Of a stretch of 51,037 nt of DNA, positions 15,167 to 23,881 are shown piece after piece. The position numbers and the translations under genes are program-made. Under the pieces are notes generated by a model. That model did no database searches and was not told where the DNA came from. It saw nothing but the letters and a program-made list of their open reading frames with translations. Location: positions 1 through 51,037 of the IMG/VR virus record IMGVR_UViG_3300034064_001158; one strand, 5' to 3'. Origin of the DNA: a virus. Numbering within the stretch: position 1 is the first letter of the stretch; the number at the start of each line of letters is the position of its first letter.

Positions 15167-15952
15167 TTAAGACTTAGGGAAAGGAGTTCTGGTATTGACA
15201 CCGGCTGCCTGTGAAGTTACAGGTTTTGGTGCAGATGACAGCTTGCTATTGTCTTTAGCTGGTACGTTTTTGAATTGACCAGCGTCTGGCAAATTGCCTG
15301 TCTTAGGAGCAGAACGTCCATGTGCGGTATCGCCTACCATTTTAACCGGCTTTGCAACCGCGCCTACAGCGCCGCTGTTGCTGGCGTTGATGCTACGAGT
15401 GTTTGTGCCAGCAGGCTCAGAAGTTACGGGCTTAGGGGCCGCAGATAACTTGATATTTTCGTTCATAAATTCTTCGGTATCATCGACTTCAAGCTCATCA
15501 CCGCCGTCGACATCAAAATCTTCTTCGTCGTCCATCTCGAACTCGTCTTCGCCGTCGAAATCATCGCCGCCGTCGCCAATCATGGCTTCAAATTCAGCCA
15601 TCAGTTCGTCGAGCTTATCTTCCAGATCAACTACGCGATCTTCGAGATCTTCATCTTCATCGCCATATTCTTCGCTGTCGAAGTCGATCTCTTCCTCTTC
15701 GCCGTCATCAGAGATATCAAACTCTTCGTCCTCGAAGTCTTCACCTTCGAGGCTGATGCCTTCTTCCTCGGTCTCAATATCATCGATCAGGTCATCGGAA
15801 GCATCGCCGCCCATAGCGCAATCGTCTTCGTCCATCAAATTTTCATAAATTTCACGGCTCTTTTCCACGACGATATCATGAAACAATTCACGTGCCTTAT
15901 CGGCTTCGTCGTTTATTACATACTCGATTAGTTTTTCAAACTTATTGCTCAT
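15167..15952 (-). CDS. Acidic prohead core protein (gp68/gp67-like)
   Basis: 261 residues. The N-terminal 40 residues (FEKLIEYVINDEADKARELF, then HDIVVEKSREIYENL) match small prohead core proteins of T4-like phages. Residues 45-155 are extremely rich in Asp and Glu, and the rest has two near-copies of a KLSAAPKPVTS motif. It is an internal core component expected to be digested by gp21. T4 encodes two much shorter core proteins here (gp67 and gp68); this single longer one may combine their roles. A terminator lies upstream, so a new late start is needed; the best candidate is the TAAATAAATAAC stretch near 15985-15996. Confidence 0.75.
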   Translation of the reverse strand: MSNKFEKLIEYVINDEADKARELFHDIVVEKSREIYENLMDEDDCAMGGDASDDLIDDIETEEEGISLEGEDFEDEEFDISDDGEEEEIDFDSEEYGDEDEDLEDRVVDLEDKLDELMAEFEAMIGDGGDDFDGEDEFEMDDEEDFDVDGGDELEVDDTEEFMNENIKLSAAPKPVTSEPAGTNTRSINASNSGAVGAVAKPVKMVGDTAHGRSAPKTGNLPDAGQFKNVPAKDNSKLSSAPKPVTSQAAGVNTRTPFPKS

Positions 15953-16003
15953 TTTAGTTATCTCCTAAGTTAATGGCTCGTAATGTTATTTATTTACAAA
16001 TCA

Positions 16004-16029
16004 AAAAAGCCCCGTTTACGGGGCTTTTT
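16004..16029 (-). terminator. Strong intrinsic terminator after the portal operon
   Basis: AAAAAGCCCCG, a 4-base loop, CGGGGCTTTTT: a perfect 11-bp stem with a U-run on both strands, 14 bases after the stop at 16043. Confidence 0.9.
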
Positions 16030-16042
16030 ATTGCAATTTACG

Positions 16043-16261
16043 TCACATCATTGGTTGTTCTGCTGGCATATACTGCTTTCTGACCTTTTCTAACTTTTCT
16101 TCCATTTCTACTTGACGAATGTCGTTAAGCTGTCGTAGCTTTCTAAGTTGAGCTAAAGTCAAATGTGTCTTGCGTAGACTTCCTATATTTGGTTGGCTGT
16201 TGTCCTGTGATAGGTCTTGATACGCCGATGGACTTTTTTCAAAAATTTCATTTAGAATCAT
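16043..16261 (-). CDS. Small core-like protein downstream of portal
   Basis: 72 residues (MILNEIFEKSPSAYQDLSQD, then a helical segment LRKTHLTLAQLRKLRQLNDI). It begins 10 bases after the portal stop and is co-transcribed with it. T4 has the 80-residue core protein gp67 at this place, so a core or portal-associated role is plausible; similarity is by position, size and charge only. The terminator just downstream closes the operon. Confidence 0.6.
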   Translation of the reverse strand: MILNEIFEKSPSAYQDLSQDNSQPNIGSLRKTHLTLAQLRKLRQLNDIRQVEMEEKLEKVRKQYMPAEQPMM

Positions 16262-16271
16262 AACTGTTACC

Positions 16272-18062
16272 TCAAACTGTTGGTATCGGTGGCGGTGGTG
16301 GTGCGCCGCCTATTTCTGGTCCTGCTGGAGGAGCTCCTGCACCCATATCTCCGCCCAAGTCTCCCATCTCGGCGCCAAAGTCTTCGCCTGCTTGCACGTC
16401 GTCTTCTAACCCACCAGGTGTGATACCTACGCCTCGTAGATCACTACCGGTGGCAGGTCTAGCCGATGGGTTGTCTCTTTCTTCTTGCCACATCGTTTCG
16501 TTCTCAAGAATTTCCTCATCGGTGAGCCCTAGGAATCGCTTCATCAAGAATCGTTTACTCATGTACGGATACGCTTCTAGCTGCGTGAATGACGTGATTC
16601 TGGTTGTGTCAAGTTCACTTTGACGATAGCTTGCGAAATTCTGAGGGGGAGTCAACATGATGTTGAACATCCCAGAATCGATATTGAAACCGCGCCACCG
16701 TAGGAACAACTTGAACTCGTCGTCTAGCTTTTGCATCAACAGATTCTGTAGTCGTTCGCAATATTGGTTGAATCTGAATTCTTGTATCAAGGCTGTTCCA
16801 ACTTTGCCATCAGTCAAAGCTCTGTCGCTATCATCTGGTCCAGTTGGCAAGTAGCTGCTAGGTACTCTGAGTCCTCTTGCCATTTTGTTGTTGAAATACT
16901 TCAGGTCGTCGATTTCACCCAGTGACTGTCCTCCGGGTAGTACCTCGACCGAAGAGCCTCTGCCATCAGATGTCTGAGGGAAGAAATAATCCTCATTGAT
17001 ACTCATAGGGTTGTATGAAGCATCCATCATGTTAGCTCCACCACCGGTTACAGTTGGAATACGGCGCTGGTGCATTTCATTCTTGACGCGCTCAACAAAC
17101 TGCATCGCCATGTGGCTTGGCATATTGCCTACATCGATCTTGAAAACACGGCGTTCTGGCGCTCTCGCCACGCGATAAATTAGAACCGAGTCTTCCAATA
17201 GCTCTTTCTGCTTGTATACCTTAAAAATGTTTTCTAGGATGCTTTGTCCGAATGGCCAGAAGTAATCCAATCCTTCGTTCAGTGATAAATGGACAACGTG
17301 TCTGGCGTCGATGCAGGTTTCATTCATTGCTTGCGTGAATCGAGCGTTACCTGTGCCGCCGCCTGCTCCTGCTCCTGCGCCTCCATTTGGATAGGTATAG
17401 TTTGTTTGTCCTACACTGCCAGTCGCTCTGGATACATAATAATCTTGAGTAGTCTTCTGAGAGATACTCATGTTTTGGAAGTTTGGATTTATATCTCGAA
17501 TAATATATTGTTCTGGACGTTTACCTTCACTTTCATTCACGATGATTCTAGATACTTTTACCATATCTATCCAGAATAACTTGAAGGTTTCAGGATCCCT
17601 AACGAATATTTGATCGCCATACTTAATGGTATTGCGGAACATCTTAAATATTCTTTGATCTAGCTTATTCAGTTTAGTCCATTGTTGGAGCTGTTTCTTT
17701 ACAATTCTTATTTCGTGATCTGTAGGATCATCAGTGAATTTAATATCGAATGGTGTCTGGTTATCTTCGTTTATCTGAGATGAGAACTCGGATATAATAT
17801 CAAGACAAGCATTTACCTCTGAATCGCAGTCCATATTTTCATATTGATTATACCGCTCGATTCTGTTCGGATGTCCTGAGTATACTTCTGGCAAACGACT
17901 CGCATAGTTTCTAAAGGCGAAACCATTAGCTGTTGTGGCATTATAACCATCATCGGTATCACCTGGTCGCTTATAACCAGGTAACCCAAATTGATTTCTA
18001 CCTGATATAGGACTTAGCTCACCGCCGGTTGAAGCTACCTTGAAAAATTTTCGCCAGGTCAT
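16272..18062 (-). CDS. 20: Portal vertex protein, gp20-like
   Basis: 596 residues, slightly longer than T4 gp20 (524). The body carries T4-type portal features: NRIERYNQYENMDCDSEVNA near residues 67-86, then ACLDIISEFSSQI, YRVARAPERRVFKIDVGNMP, and ALTDGKVGTALIQEFRF. The C-terminal 60 residues are Gly/Ala/Pro-rich. It forms the 12-subunit ring through which DNA enters and to which the tail attaches. It is followed by core, protease, scaffold and capsid genes in T4 order. Start 18062 has SD GGAG and a late promoter. Confidence 0.93.
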   Translation of the reverse strand: MTWRKFFKVASTGGELSPISGRNQFGLPGYKRPGDTDDGYNATTANGFAFRNYASRLPEVYSGHPNRIERYNQYENMDCDSEVNACLDIISEFSSQINEDNQTPFDIKFTDDPTDHEIRIVKKQLQQWTKLNKLDQRIFKMFRNTIKYGDQIFVRDPETFKLFWIDMVKVSRIIVNESEGKRPEQYIIRDINPNFQNMSISQKTTQDYYVSRATGSVGQTNYTYPNGGAGAGAGGGTGNARFTQAMNETCIDARHVVHLSLNEGLDYFWPFGQSILENIFKVYKQKELLEDSVLIYRVARAPERRVFKIDVGNMPSHMAMQFVERVKNEMHQRRIPTVTGGGANMMDASYNPMSINEDYFFPQTSDGRGSSVEVLPGGQSLGEIDDLKYFNNKMARGLRVPSSYLPTGPDDSDRALTDGKVGTALIQEFRFNQYCERLQNLLMQKLDDEFKLFLRWRGFNIDSGMFNIMLTPPQNFASYRQSELDTTRITSFTQLEAYPYMSKRFLMKRFLGLTDEEILENETMWQEERDNPSARPATGSDLRGVGITPGGLEDDVQAGEDFGAEMGDLGGDMGAGAPPAGPEIGGAPPPPPIPTV

Positions 18063-18083
18063 TGTGTCTCCATGTAATATTAG

Positions 18084-18091
18084 TATTTATC
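18084..18091 (-). promoter_or_regulatory. Late promoter for the portal operon
   Basis: GATAAATA on the minus strand, 21 bases before ATG 18062, just after the stop of the upstream gene (18098), so the operon boundary is marked by a fresh late start. Confidence 0.65.
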
Positions 18092-18097
18092 ACTGGA

Positions 18098-21000
18098 TTA
18101 GGTTTGCGCTTTTAGTAATTTGTCGGACGTGGTATTCTGTTTACGCATCAGTGCTATCATTTCGTCCAGCTTTGCAGTCTCTGACGTCATCATGTCGGTC
18201 AGATTGCTCATCTTGTCTACTCCAGTGGCAACAGGTGCTTCGGGGATATTTTCGGCCACGGTCTTTGCTGGTGCTTCGTTTGCGACTGAGCTGTAGTTGC
18301 TCTCTGGTCCTGCTAGTGGCGTGTCTGGGGTGGTAATTCCAGTACTCTTTTTGTTATCGAATAGCCCTCCGAATAAACCTCCGCCTGTACTACCTCCGCT
18401 CAATAACCCGCCTAGTAATCCTCCACTAGAAGATTGCCCGCCGATGCCTGTCATTCCCAGATCACCTAGGCCGCCAAGTAGCTCGCCACCAGGTCGTGAC
18501 GTACCACCGAATATGCCTCCAATAGGCGACGTCGACTGGCCGCTATAGACTGATGAACCCAGTCTGCCAAACAGGTTGATCAGACTTATCGGTGACATAC
18601 CTCCAAATGGTGACTGGCGTCGAGTGCCCATGATACCACCTAGTCCTCCCATCATGCCACCCATCATCCCTATGTTACCTAGTCCACCTAGACCGCCGGC
18701 CATTCCTGCACTGCCACCAAATCCCGTCATGCCCAAGTTGCCTAAGCCTCCTAGCAAACCCCCGCCTGGTCGTGTCATTCCACCGCCAAATATACCGCCA
18801 ATGGGTGAGGTCGTTTGTCCACTGTATACCGATGAACCCAGTCTGCCAAACAGGTTGATCAGACTTATCGGTGACATTCCTCCAAAGGGCATCTGACGTC
18901 GAGTGCCCATGATACCGCCTAGTCCTCCCATCATTCCGATGCTGCCTAGCCCACCAAAACCACCTAGACCCTGATTCATGCCAAATCCAGTGACGCCCAT
19001 ACCTCCTAGGTTTGAGCCCATAAGATTGCTCGCAGTCGGTGGCGTAGGTTGCGCCTCAGTGGCCTGTTCTTGTGCCGAAGTGACAGATCTTCTAGCCTGC
19101 TCTGGAGTCATCCTAACAGTTACATCACGATCCTGCTCCGTTCGATGTCTGATGGTGAAGAGTGGTGTTGCTTTTGCTTTCTCTGGTTGCGCCGGCGGTG
19201 CAGCTGTCGTAGGCGCTGGAGTCGTTGTCGCAGGTGCAGGTTCAGGTTTAGCCGGAGTCGTTGTTGCGGTAGGTTGTGTAGGCTGAACAGGTTGTTGCTC
19301 TTTTTTCTCGCCTGCCGCCGCTGGTCCAAGATCGTAGGCTTGCTGCGCGTATTTCACCCTTGAGGGATAATTCTTTTCGCCTGCCACTAGGTATGACTGC
19401 TCGAACGCGACCGCCGCGCCGCTCAATCTAGATTCTTTTTTGACCGACTCTATTGACTTTTTGTAATCGTGCTCCAACTCGTATTTTAGGAAGCCGTAGT
19501 TTGCGTTGGGATCATCTGCTTTCTGGCCGGTCTGCTGTAGATATTTTTCAAATTTTACTCTACGGGGGCCTGTCCATTGCGCCCATCCTAGTCCTCCTCT
19601 ACCGCCGCCTCGGGGATTTTTTTCTTGTATGCCAGCCTGTAGTCCTGCTGACTCATGTCCTAGATTCCCTACGATACCAGCTGCTTGCTCCTTCGTAAGT
19701 CCGAAATCTTTCATCAGGTTGGACATAACTTGTGGCGCTTGTTCCTTGAAAGTTCCCTTTGCTGGTCCTATGTTAGTCAACGTCGCTGACATAGCACCTT
19801 CGCCTATCTTGAACTCAGTTCCTTGATCGGTCTGTCTTCCAGTTAGCTTGTCTAGAAAGTCGCCGCCTTGATTCAACTTTTCAGTGGCCTTTTGTACAGC
19901 TTCAGTGAACGTAGGCAAAACCTTGTTGAGCTGGTTATGGTATTGTAGGTAGAGTCGGTCGACGTTCTGCTCTGTTTCTGTGACTCCTTTGGTTATCTTG
20001 TCCTCGCTGTCAAGCCTTGCTTTCTGTTCTGCAAGTGCTTTCTTATCTGCATCAGTGTTGAGGTTGACTATGTTGCGAAATTCGTGAAACGACTTGCCGT
20101 ATATGCCTGCCGATTCGCCCAATATAGAAGCATTCTGCGCGACTGACTTTGCGTTTTTAGAAGCAGCCTCCTGTAGCGCGTTCATGCCTTCATTCTGCGT
20201 CATCGTGCCGGCCTTGACCATCTTCGCTATTTCAATCGATGCTCCGCCTGTTTGTGCAGCGAGTGTCTTTGCAGCGTCTGAATATGCCAGCCCGCCTTCA
20301 GACATTGTATCGCGCATGCCCTTCGCTACAGTAGGACCTACCCTCTCAGCAATCTCTTGCTGAAACCTGATCATCCGCTCGACTTCTTCCTTCTTTCCTT
20401 GCCTCTCCATCAAGTAGATCGAAGCTGCGAATTTGTCCTCGTCCAGCGCTGCCTTTCGTTGATTCTCAAGTTCCTTTCTACTTGCACCGGTTGCTCTTGA
20501 CAACTGATCAAGTTCTAGTGCATAATTCTTAGAGCCCTCGGTCAGTTCTTTCACTGACATATTTTGAGATCGGCCGAGCTTGACTTGTTGTGATAAGTAT
20601 GAAGCGGTGGACTCCGACATGTCATCGGCGGTCATTCCTATTCTGCGTAGTGTATCGTCAGTGCCCTGACTAAGGTTACCCACCACCTTCGTGAAGCTCT
20701 CTGCGCCCTCAGATACCGTCGAACCGAATCTCGCCAGCGTCGACGCATTCTCTCCTATTACCTTCGTGAACTGCTCTATCCTCAGTCCCGACTGCATCCA
20801 CTGACGCTCCATGCCGGTCATGCCATCAGCAAGTAGGGCTCCGTTTTTGCTCAGTGAGTGAAATGCTTTTGACTGTAAGTCAAGTTCTTGTAGCAACGCG
20901 TCGCTTGCCACGCCCAGTGCGTTCGAGAACCCTTTCAGTGCGCTGTTCGCTTTGAGCGAGACTCCAGTCAAGTCGCTCAACGCATCCCCAAACCTACCTC

Positions 21001-21232
21001 CGACCTTCCCCAGTGTCGTGAATGATGCCGATGATGAACCTAAGTCCTGAAACGCTTTTCCCAGGTTGAGAGCAGCGCTTGTTACTCTAGTGATTGCTCC
21101 CTTAGCCTGTCCAGCTTCATTCTCGCCTTCACCAGACTTGTCGAGCGCTTCTATAGCGCCGGCCAATACCGAGTTGAGCTTGGTTATTTCCTCCGAGAGT
21201 TCGGCAATCTGTTGTTGTAAATCATCGTTCAT
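18098..21232 (-). CDS. Tape-measure-like tail protein with phage tail lysozyme domain
   Basis: 1044 residues. Residues 1-440 are helical and similar along their length to the protein encoded at 21245-23833 (shared motifs: FHSLSKNGALLADGMTGMER, TLARFGSTVSEGAESFTKVV, SMSEGGLAYSDAAKTLAAQT-like). Residues about 500-632 are a tail-lysozyme domain (LTKEQAAGIVGNLGHESAGL, GLGWAQWTGPRRVKFE), with Glu in GHESAG as likely catalytic acid. Residues 740-975 are a Gly/Met-rich low-complexity region with an internal duplication. The C-terminus (LDEMIALMRKQNTTSDKLLK) matches the paralogue. It probably lies inside the tail tube or hub and cuts peptidoglycan during DNA delivery. A dedicated T4 gp29 homologue is not seen in the window, so a tape-measure role is an inference. 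Confidence 0.7.
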   Translation of the reverse strand: MNDDLQQQIAELSEEITKLNSVLAGAIEALDKSGEGENEAGQAKGAITRVTSAALNLGKAFQDLGSSSASFTTLGKVGGRFGDALSDLTGVSLKANSALKGFSNALGVASDALLQELDLQSKAFHSLSKNGALLADGMTGMERQWMQSGLRIEQFTKVIGENASTLARFGSTVSEGAESFTKVVGNLSQGTDDTLRRIGMTADDMSESTASYLSQQVKLGRSQNMSVKELTEGSKNYALELDQLSRATGASRKELENQRKAALDEDKFAASIYLMERQGKKEEVERMIRFQQEIAERVGPTVAKGMRDTMSEGGLAYSDAAKTLAAQTGGASIEIAKMVKAGTMTQNEGMNALQEAASKNAKSVAQNASILGESAGIYGKSFHEFRNIVNLNTDADKKALAEQKARLDSEDKITKGVTETEQNVDRLYLQYHNQLNKVLPTFTEAVQKATEKLNQGGDFLDKLTGRQTDQGTEFKIGEGAMSATLTNIGPAKGTFKEQAPQVMSNLMKDFGLTKEQAAGIVGNLGHESAGLQAGIQEKNPRGGGRGGLGWAQWTGPRRVKFEKYLQQTGQKADDPNANYGFLKYELEHDYKKSIESVKKESRLSGAAVAFEQSYLVAGEKNYPSRVKYAQQAYDLGPAAAGEKKEQQPVQPTQPTATTTPAKPEPAPATTTPAPTTAAPPAQPEKAKATPLFTIRHRTEQDRDVTVRMTPEQARRSVTSAQEQATEAQPTPPTASNLMGSNLGGMGVTGFGMNQGLGGFGGLGSIGMMGGLGGIMGTRRQMPFGGMSPISLINLFGRLGSSVYSGQTTSPIGGIFGGGMTRPGGGLLGGLGNLGMTGFGGSAGMAGGLGGLGNIGMMGGMMGGLGGIMGTRRQSPFGGMSPISLINLFGRLGSSVYSGQSTSPIGGIFGGTSRPGGELLGGLGDLGMTGIGGQSSSGGLLGGLLSGGSTGGGLFGGLFDNKKSTGITTPDTPLAGPESNYSSVANEAPAKTVAENIPEAPVATGVDKMSNLTDMMTSETAKLDEMIALMRKQNTTSDKLLKAQT

Positions 21233-21244
21233 GTGGTTGTATCC

Positions 21245-23833
21245 TTAGCTCTTGACTTTCAGCATTTTGTCGGTGGTCCCATTTTGCTTTCGCATGAGAG
21301 CAATCAACTCATCCATCTTCGCCGAACGCTTGGCAACGTTCGCTATCATGTTGTCGAGAAAAATATCGTCCTGATTGGCCTCTGCGATCATCGACGTGTC
21401 AGGTGTGTCAACGGCAGGAGCAGGTGATTCAACTTGACTTGAATATTCGTTTGTCGGCCCAGATAGGGGCGTGTCGGGCGTGACAATACCGGTTGCTGGA
21501 AGAGGTGGTCGAGCGTAATTTGGAGCAGGTGGTTTCGGAGACGCGGCAGGAAAATCTGCACTCGTTCGAGTCTCGTTGGGCATAGGGCCCACGAATGGCG
21601 AAGACGAGTTTTCAAACTCTCGTCCTTGAGCATTCATAGTAGGATGTCCTGCAACTCTTTGCTGATCACGTTGAGCAGCGCCGACGCTCGCCACAGATTG
21701 ATCCAACGTAGGCACGGAACCTGTCTGCGGCAAGTTGACTCCATTCAACTGCTGACCGGCAGCAGTTGACCTAGCGCGTGAATTGTCGATCACCACGGGT
21801 TTGGATATCCTTGCAGGCTTCTTCGCAACAGGAGTAGTAGTTGTAGTGGTAGGTGCTTGCGCTTCTGGGGCGGCAGGAGACGTGGTTGCTGGTGGTTGCG
21901 CTGGCTGTGCAGACGTCGTTGCTTTGTCTGAACCTGTAGCCCTCCTTATGGCCTGTATCTGACGCTGATGGTAGGTTGTCTCCGACACTGAATCACTCTG
22001 ATTGCCGCCGATGACCTTCACCTTGCCCGTCAGTGGATCATATCCCTCGAAAATAGCAACGTGACTTCCACTGCCTCCTTGCCTGCCGATGACCACTATA
22101 TCACCTGGCCGGGCATTTGTCAAGCCCTCATTTCCACTTGCCGGATTGTAAACTTCCTGTCCAAAAGTCTTGAAGGATGCCGCCGACATTGACTTATTGC
22201 CCTTGACGCCTGAAGCCTCGAGTGTAGCATTCACGAATCGAGCGCACCATGCGTTTGCCGCGCCCTTCACTGTCGACAAATAGGAACCGGAATAGGCGTT
22301 CAGGTAGTCGGTCAGCTCTTTCTCGTCAATATTCTCATTTTTGCCTAGCATCTTCCTAGCTTGATCTACGACCGCATTTCCAGACGATTCGCCTATTCCT
22401 GCGCCGCCACTAGGTCCGCTGCCTGTTTTCAGCGTCTCGCCACCTGAAAACTTATCCATGCCGTCAGCGAAAGCTACCAACGCATTCGTGGCCATAACAA
22501 GTCCGGACTCAAACACCGGTAAGGTTTTGCTTATCAACTTGTGATAGTCAATATAGGACTTCTCCATCGCTTTCTGAGTCTTGATCACGTTTTTGGTGAA
22601 AGCATCCTCTCTCTTGATCTGCTCCTCTTGCTGTTTGCGTGAAGCTGTGAGTGCGTCCTCACCACCGTTGACAAAGTCTCGAACCTCGTGAAAGTTCTTG
22701 CCATACACACCTACCGACTCGCCCATTATCGAGGCATTCCTAGCAACAAAGTCGGAGTTCTTTCGTAGTGCATCGCGTAGAAGTCGCTCTGCTTCCTCAG
22801 CGCCTATCGATCCCTCTTTCAGCTTTTTCGCTATCTCAACCGACGCTCCTCCCGTTTGCACCGAAAGTGATTTTGCTGTTTCTGAATACGCTAGACCACC
22901 TTCCGACAAGGTATCCCTGAACCCTTTGGCAATATTCGGTCCAGCGTTTTTCATCAGCAGAGATTGTATATTCTTGATCTCCTCGATCTGCTTTTCCTTG
23001 CCTTCCTGCTCCATCAAGAACATAGTTGCTGCGAACTTGTCCTCGTTCATCAGCTCCTTTTGCTGCTTCTCAATCTCCTCACGACTTGCTCCAGTGGCCC
23101 TTGCAAGGATGTCAAGTTCAAATGAATATTGCTTTGCGCCTTCCGTCAAATCTCTCGCAGTCATCGTCTGGCTACGGCCTAGCTTGGTTTGGATATCCAA
23201 GTACGCTTCAGTAGATGATGCCATATCTTCTGCTGAGAACCCTAGCATCCTAAGTCGGTCGTCATCTCCTTGGGCAAGTTCTCCTATGATCTTCGAATAT
23301 GACTCAGCTCCACCTGACACGGTCGTTCCAAACCGCGCAAGTGTAGTCGCGCTAGAGGTTATTGCTTTGGTATACGATTCGAGCTTCATCCCAGACTGGA
23401 ACCACTGGCGCTGCAAATCGCTTATGCCATCAGCCGCAGTTGCTCCCACGACTGATAAGCTATGGAATGCCTTTGCCTGCATTGAAAGCTCGTCAATGAC
23501 AGCGTCGCCTGTCTGAGCGGCTATCCTACTTAAATTTTGGAGTGCTTCACCCAAGTAGGGTGTCTTGCCTGCTGCAGATCCCACCATATCGGCTGCTTTG
23601 CCAAGAATAGGCTTCAACGTTTCAATGGAAGAGGTCGAATCTCCTAGGGTCTTGAAAGCCTCAGCAGTCTCGACAAGAGCATCTGTTACTTTCCGAGTGG
23701 TGCCTTTTTTAGTATTCTTCTTTACGGCCTTGCCGAACTCATCCAGCTTCGTGCCAGCACCATGAAGTAACGGATTTAGTGCCGCGATGCCTTCTCGAAT
23801 ATCCTGCTCCATCCTGCCTAAATCGTCATTCAT
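21245..23833 (-). CDS. Tape-measure-like tail protein with CHAP/NlpC-type amidase domain
   Basis: 862 residues, paralogous to the next gene, which starts 12 bases downstream. Residues 1-450 carry the shared helical tail-protein part (FHSLSVVGATAADGISDLQR, then ATTLARFGTTVSGGAESYSK). Residues about 483-632 are a cysteine peptidase/amidase domain of the CHAP or TIGR02594 kind: Cys in NAWCARFVNATLE (near 531) and His in GSHVAIFEGYD (near 591), with NARPGDIVVIGRQ between. Such enzymes cut peptide crosslinks or amide bonds in peptidoglycan. The C-terminal 180 residues are Pro/Ala/Thr-rich and end in the same LDEMIALMRKQN-type helix as the paralogue. Start 23833 has SD GAGGAAGG and a late promoter. 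Confidence 0.7.
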   Translation of the reverse strand: MNDDLGRMEQDIREGIAALNPLLHGAGTKLDEFGKAVKKNTKKGTTRKVTDALVETAEAFKTLGDSTSSIETLKPILGKAADMVGSAAGKTPYLGEALQNLSRIAAQTGDAVIDELSMQAKAFHSLSVVGATAADGISDLQRQWFQSGMKLESYTKAITSSATTLARFGTTVSGGAESYSKIIGELAQGDDDRLRMLGFSAEDMASSTEAYLDIQTKLGRSQTMTARDLTEGAKQYSFELDILARATGASREEIEKQQKELMNEDKFAATMFLMEQEGKEKQIEEIKNIQSLLMKNAGPNIAKGFRDTLSEGGLAYSETAKSLSVQTGGASVEIAKKLKEGSIGAEEAERLLRDALRKNSDFVARNASIMGESVGVYGKNFHEVRDFVNGGEDALTASRKQQEEQIKREDAFTKNVIKTQKAMEKSYIDYHKLISKTLPVFESGLVMATNALVAFADGMDKFSGGETLKTGSGPSGGAGIGESSGNAVVDQARKMLGKNENIDEKELTDYLNAYSGSYLSTVKGAANAWCARFVNATLEASGVKGNKSMSAASFKTFGQEVYNPASGNEGLTNARPGDIVVIGRQGGSGSHVAIFEGYDPLTGKVKVIGGNQSDSVSETTYHQRQIQAIRRATGSDKATTSAQPAQPPATTSPAAPEAQAPTTTTTTPVAKKPARISKPVVIDNSRARSTAAGQQLNGVNLPQTGSVPTLDQSVASVGAAQRDQQRVAGHPTMNAQGREFENSSSPFVGPMPNETRTSADFPAASPKPPAPNYARPPLPATGIVTPDTPLSGPTNEYSSQVESPAPAVDTPDTSMIAEANQDDIFLDNMIANVAKRSAKMDELIALMRKQNGTTDKMLKVKS

Positions 23834-23846
23834 AGCCTTCCTCGGG

Positions 23847-23871
23847 GATAAATATGTACATGATATTTATC
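23847..23871. promoter_or_regulatory. Divergent overlapping late promoters in a perfect dyad
   Basis: GATAAATAT (23847-23855) and ATATTTATC (23863-23871) form a perfect inverted repeat around 7 bases. The plus element serves gp26 (ATG 23882, SD CAGGAG); the minus element serves the tail protein at 23833. The two expected transcription starts fall within a few bases of each other, so the two complexes would compete. Confidence 0.7.
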
Positions 23872-23881
23872 AGGAGAAATC

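Noticed and set aside
15294-15848. Ser-rich plus-strand open frame of 184 codons
   Set aside because: Antisense of the Asp/Glu-rich core protein; GAY and GAR codons read as Ser-rich on the other strand.
18297-19363. Several plus-strand frames rich in Pro or Arg
   Set aside because: Antisense reflections of the Gly/Met- and Pro/Ala/Thr-rich parts of the minus-strand tail protein, without SD or promoter.
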